DNA of 5,640 nucleotides from Methylococcaceae bacterium NSP1-1 (GTDB taxonomy: Bacteria; Pseudomonadota; Gammaproteobacteria; Methylococcales; Methylomonadaceae): contig NQJG01000059.1 of assembly GCA_002256465.1 (NCBI GenBank), positions 1 to 5,640 of the forward strand, written 5' to 3'. The notes under the pieces were generated by a model, which saw nothing but the letters and a program-made list of their open reading frames with translations, ran no database searches and had not been told where the DNA came from. Positions 5,000 to 5,640 of the stretch are shown piece after piece. Both the position numbers and the translations under genes were made by a program. Position 1 is the stretch's first letter. Each line of letters starts with the position of its first letter.

Positions 5000-5640
5000 C
5001 TATGGATATTTCTGGTGAGTTAAACAACTCCCCCAAAGTGCCCCATCCGGTGGAAATATCTGACTACCCGCAAAGTGTAATCCTGGCTGACGGTCTTTAG
5101 CCAGCAACAGAGGTCCATCCAAGTCCACATAACGGCTACCTTGCGCTAGAAAAAAAGCGGGAGCCATCGCCAACGATGTTCCCACCATACATCCGACCAT
5201 TACCTCAAAGCCATGTTGACTAGCCGATGCTTTCATTTTCAGGGCCTCAGTTAATCCACCCGTCTTATCGAGTTTGATGTTAACAACATCGTAAAGTCCG
5301 ATTAACCCGTCAAGGCTTTTGCTATCGTGACAGGACTCATCGGCACAAACCGGCAACCGTTTTGGCAAAGAGGCCAAACAGGCATCGGCTCCCGCCGGAA
5401 AGGGTTGTTCCAGCATTTCTACGCCCAGACGAGCCAGTTCTGGCGTTAGCTCCTCATAATCGCGCTGACTCCACGCCTCATTAGCATCGACAATAAGCCT
5501 GGAAGCCGGCGCATTGGTGCGAACCGCTGCAACGCATTGTAAGTCGCCCTGCCCTGCCAGTTTCAGCTTGAGCAAAGGCCGCCACTTCTGGCTTTCAGCC
5601 GTTGCGGCCAGGTTATCCGGGGAATCTACACCAAGGGTAT
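5000..5640 (-). CDS. Dipeptide epimerase (L-Ala-D/L-Glu type, enolase superfamily), 5'-truncated by window edge
   Basis: Enzymes of this type interconvert L-Ala-D-Glu and L-Ala-L-Glu in the cytoplasm, letting cells recycle murein peptides; relatives act on other dipeptides. The frame is open from the right edge (213 visible codons). The TTG at 5575 is an internal codon, and its upstream residues TLGVDSPDNLAA fit the family. Catalytic pieces, numbered from the first full visible codon at 5638: the KLK base motif at 24-26; metal ligands in VDANEAW (Asp51), EQPFP (Glu77) and ADES (Asp100); the second catalytic Lys in NIKLDKTGG (Lys122); and DLDGP at 172-176, whose acidic pair binds the dipeptide amino group in L-Ala-D/L-Glu epimerases. 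The last point supports dipeptide epimerase over muconate cycloisomerase or o-succinylbenzoate synthase. About 120-140 N-terminal residues (capping domain and first barrel strand) lie off the window. No peptidase or peptide transporter gene is adjacent on the visible side. Exact dipeptide specificity is not determined. Confidence 0.92.
   Translation of the reverse strand, partial: TLGVDSPDNLAATAESQKWRPLLKLKLAGQGDLQCVAAVRTNAPASRLIVDANEAWSQRDYEELTPELARLGVEMLEQPFPAGADACLASLPKRLPVCADESCHDSKSLDGLIGLYDVVNIKLDKTGGLTEALKMKASASQHGFEVMVGCMVGTSLAMAPAFFLAQGSRYVDLDGPLLLAKDRQPGLHFAGSQIFPPDGALWGSCLTHQKYP

Noticed and set aside
5000..5575. Complete gene starting at the TTG at 5575
   Set aside because: The frame continues upstream to the window edge with family-like residues, and the first barrel strands and capping domain would be missing from such a short protein.

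Overview
The window holds seven protein-coding genes: two are cut by its ends, and six of the seven lie on the minus strand. The genes are typical of a free-living Gram-negative proteobacterium. The GC content is moderate, ribosome binding sites are clear, and there are both exported and inner-membrane proteins. The gene set and the form of the PRPP synthetase fit a gammaproteobacterial methanotroph (Methylococcales-like). This placement is inferred from general familiarity, not from a marker gene. No tRNA, rRNA, CRISPR array, insertion sequence or phage gene was seen.

Left end (1-800, plus strand): the C-terminal nine tenths of a ribose-phosphate diphosphokinase (PRPP synthetase). It converges on the minus-strand block with only 28 bases between the two stop codons and no recognisable terminator.

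Middle (829-4710, minus strand, read right to left): a short cyclic-nucleotide-binding-fold protein without a DNA-binding domain; a 50-residue DUF3096 membrane miniprotein; a protein with a cytoplasmic zinc ribbon, one membrane helix and periplasmic TPRs; a LOG-family nucleoside-monophosphate phosphoribohydrolase; and an exported alpha/beta-hydrolase of the PhoPQ-activated pathogenicity-related (PqaA) family. Gaps are 99, 42, 47 and 82 bases, so some or all could be co-transcribed, though a weak promoter may lie before the DUF3096 gene. For three of the five, the longest open frame begins at a TTG or GTG, but a downstream ATG with a proper ribosome binding site is the better start.

Right end (5000-5640, minus strand): the C-terminal part of a dipeptide (L-Ala-D/L-Glu) epimerase of the enolase superfamily. 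A 289-base gap with no convincing gene separates it from the cyclic-nucleotide-fold gene.

Functional links are limited. LOG enzymes release ribose 5-phosphate from nucleotides, and PRPP synthetase consumes ribose 5-phosphate, so both touch nucleotide salvage. The epimerase is normally a murein-peptide recycling enzyme. The block of cyclic-nucleotide-fold protein, DUF3096 and zinc ribbon-TM-TPR protein has no established pathway and is the least understood part. I found no clearly new multi-gene system here; most of the window is ordinary chromosomal content.
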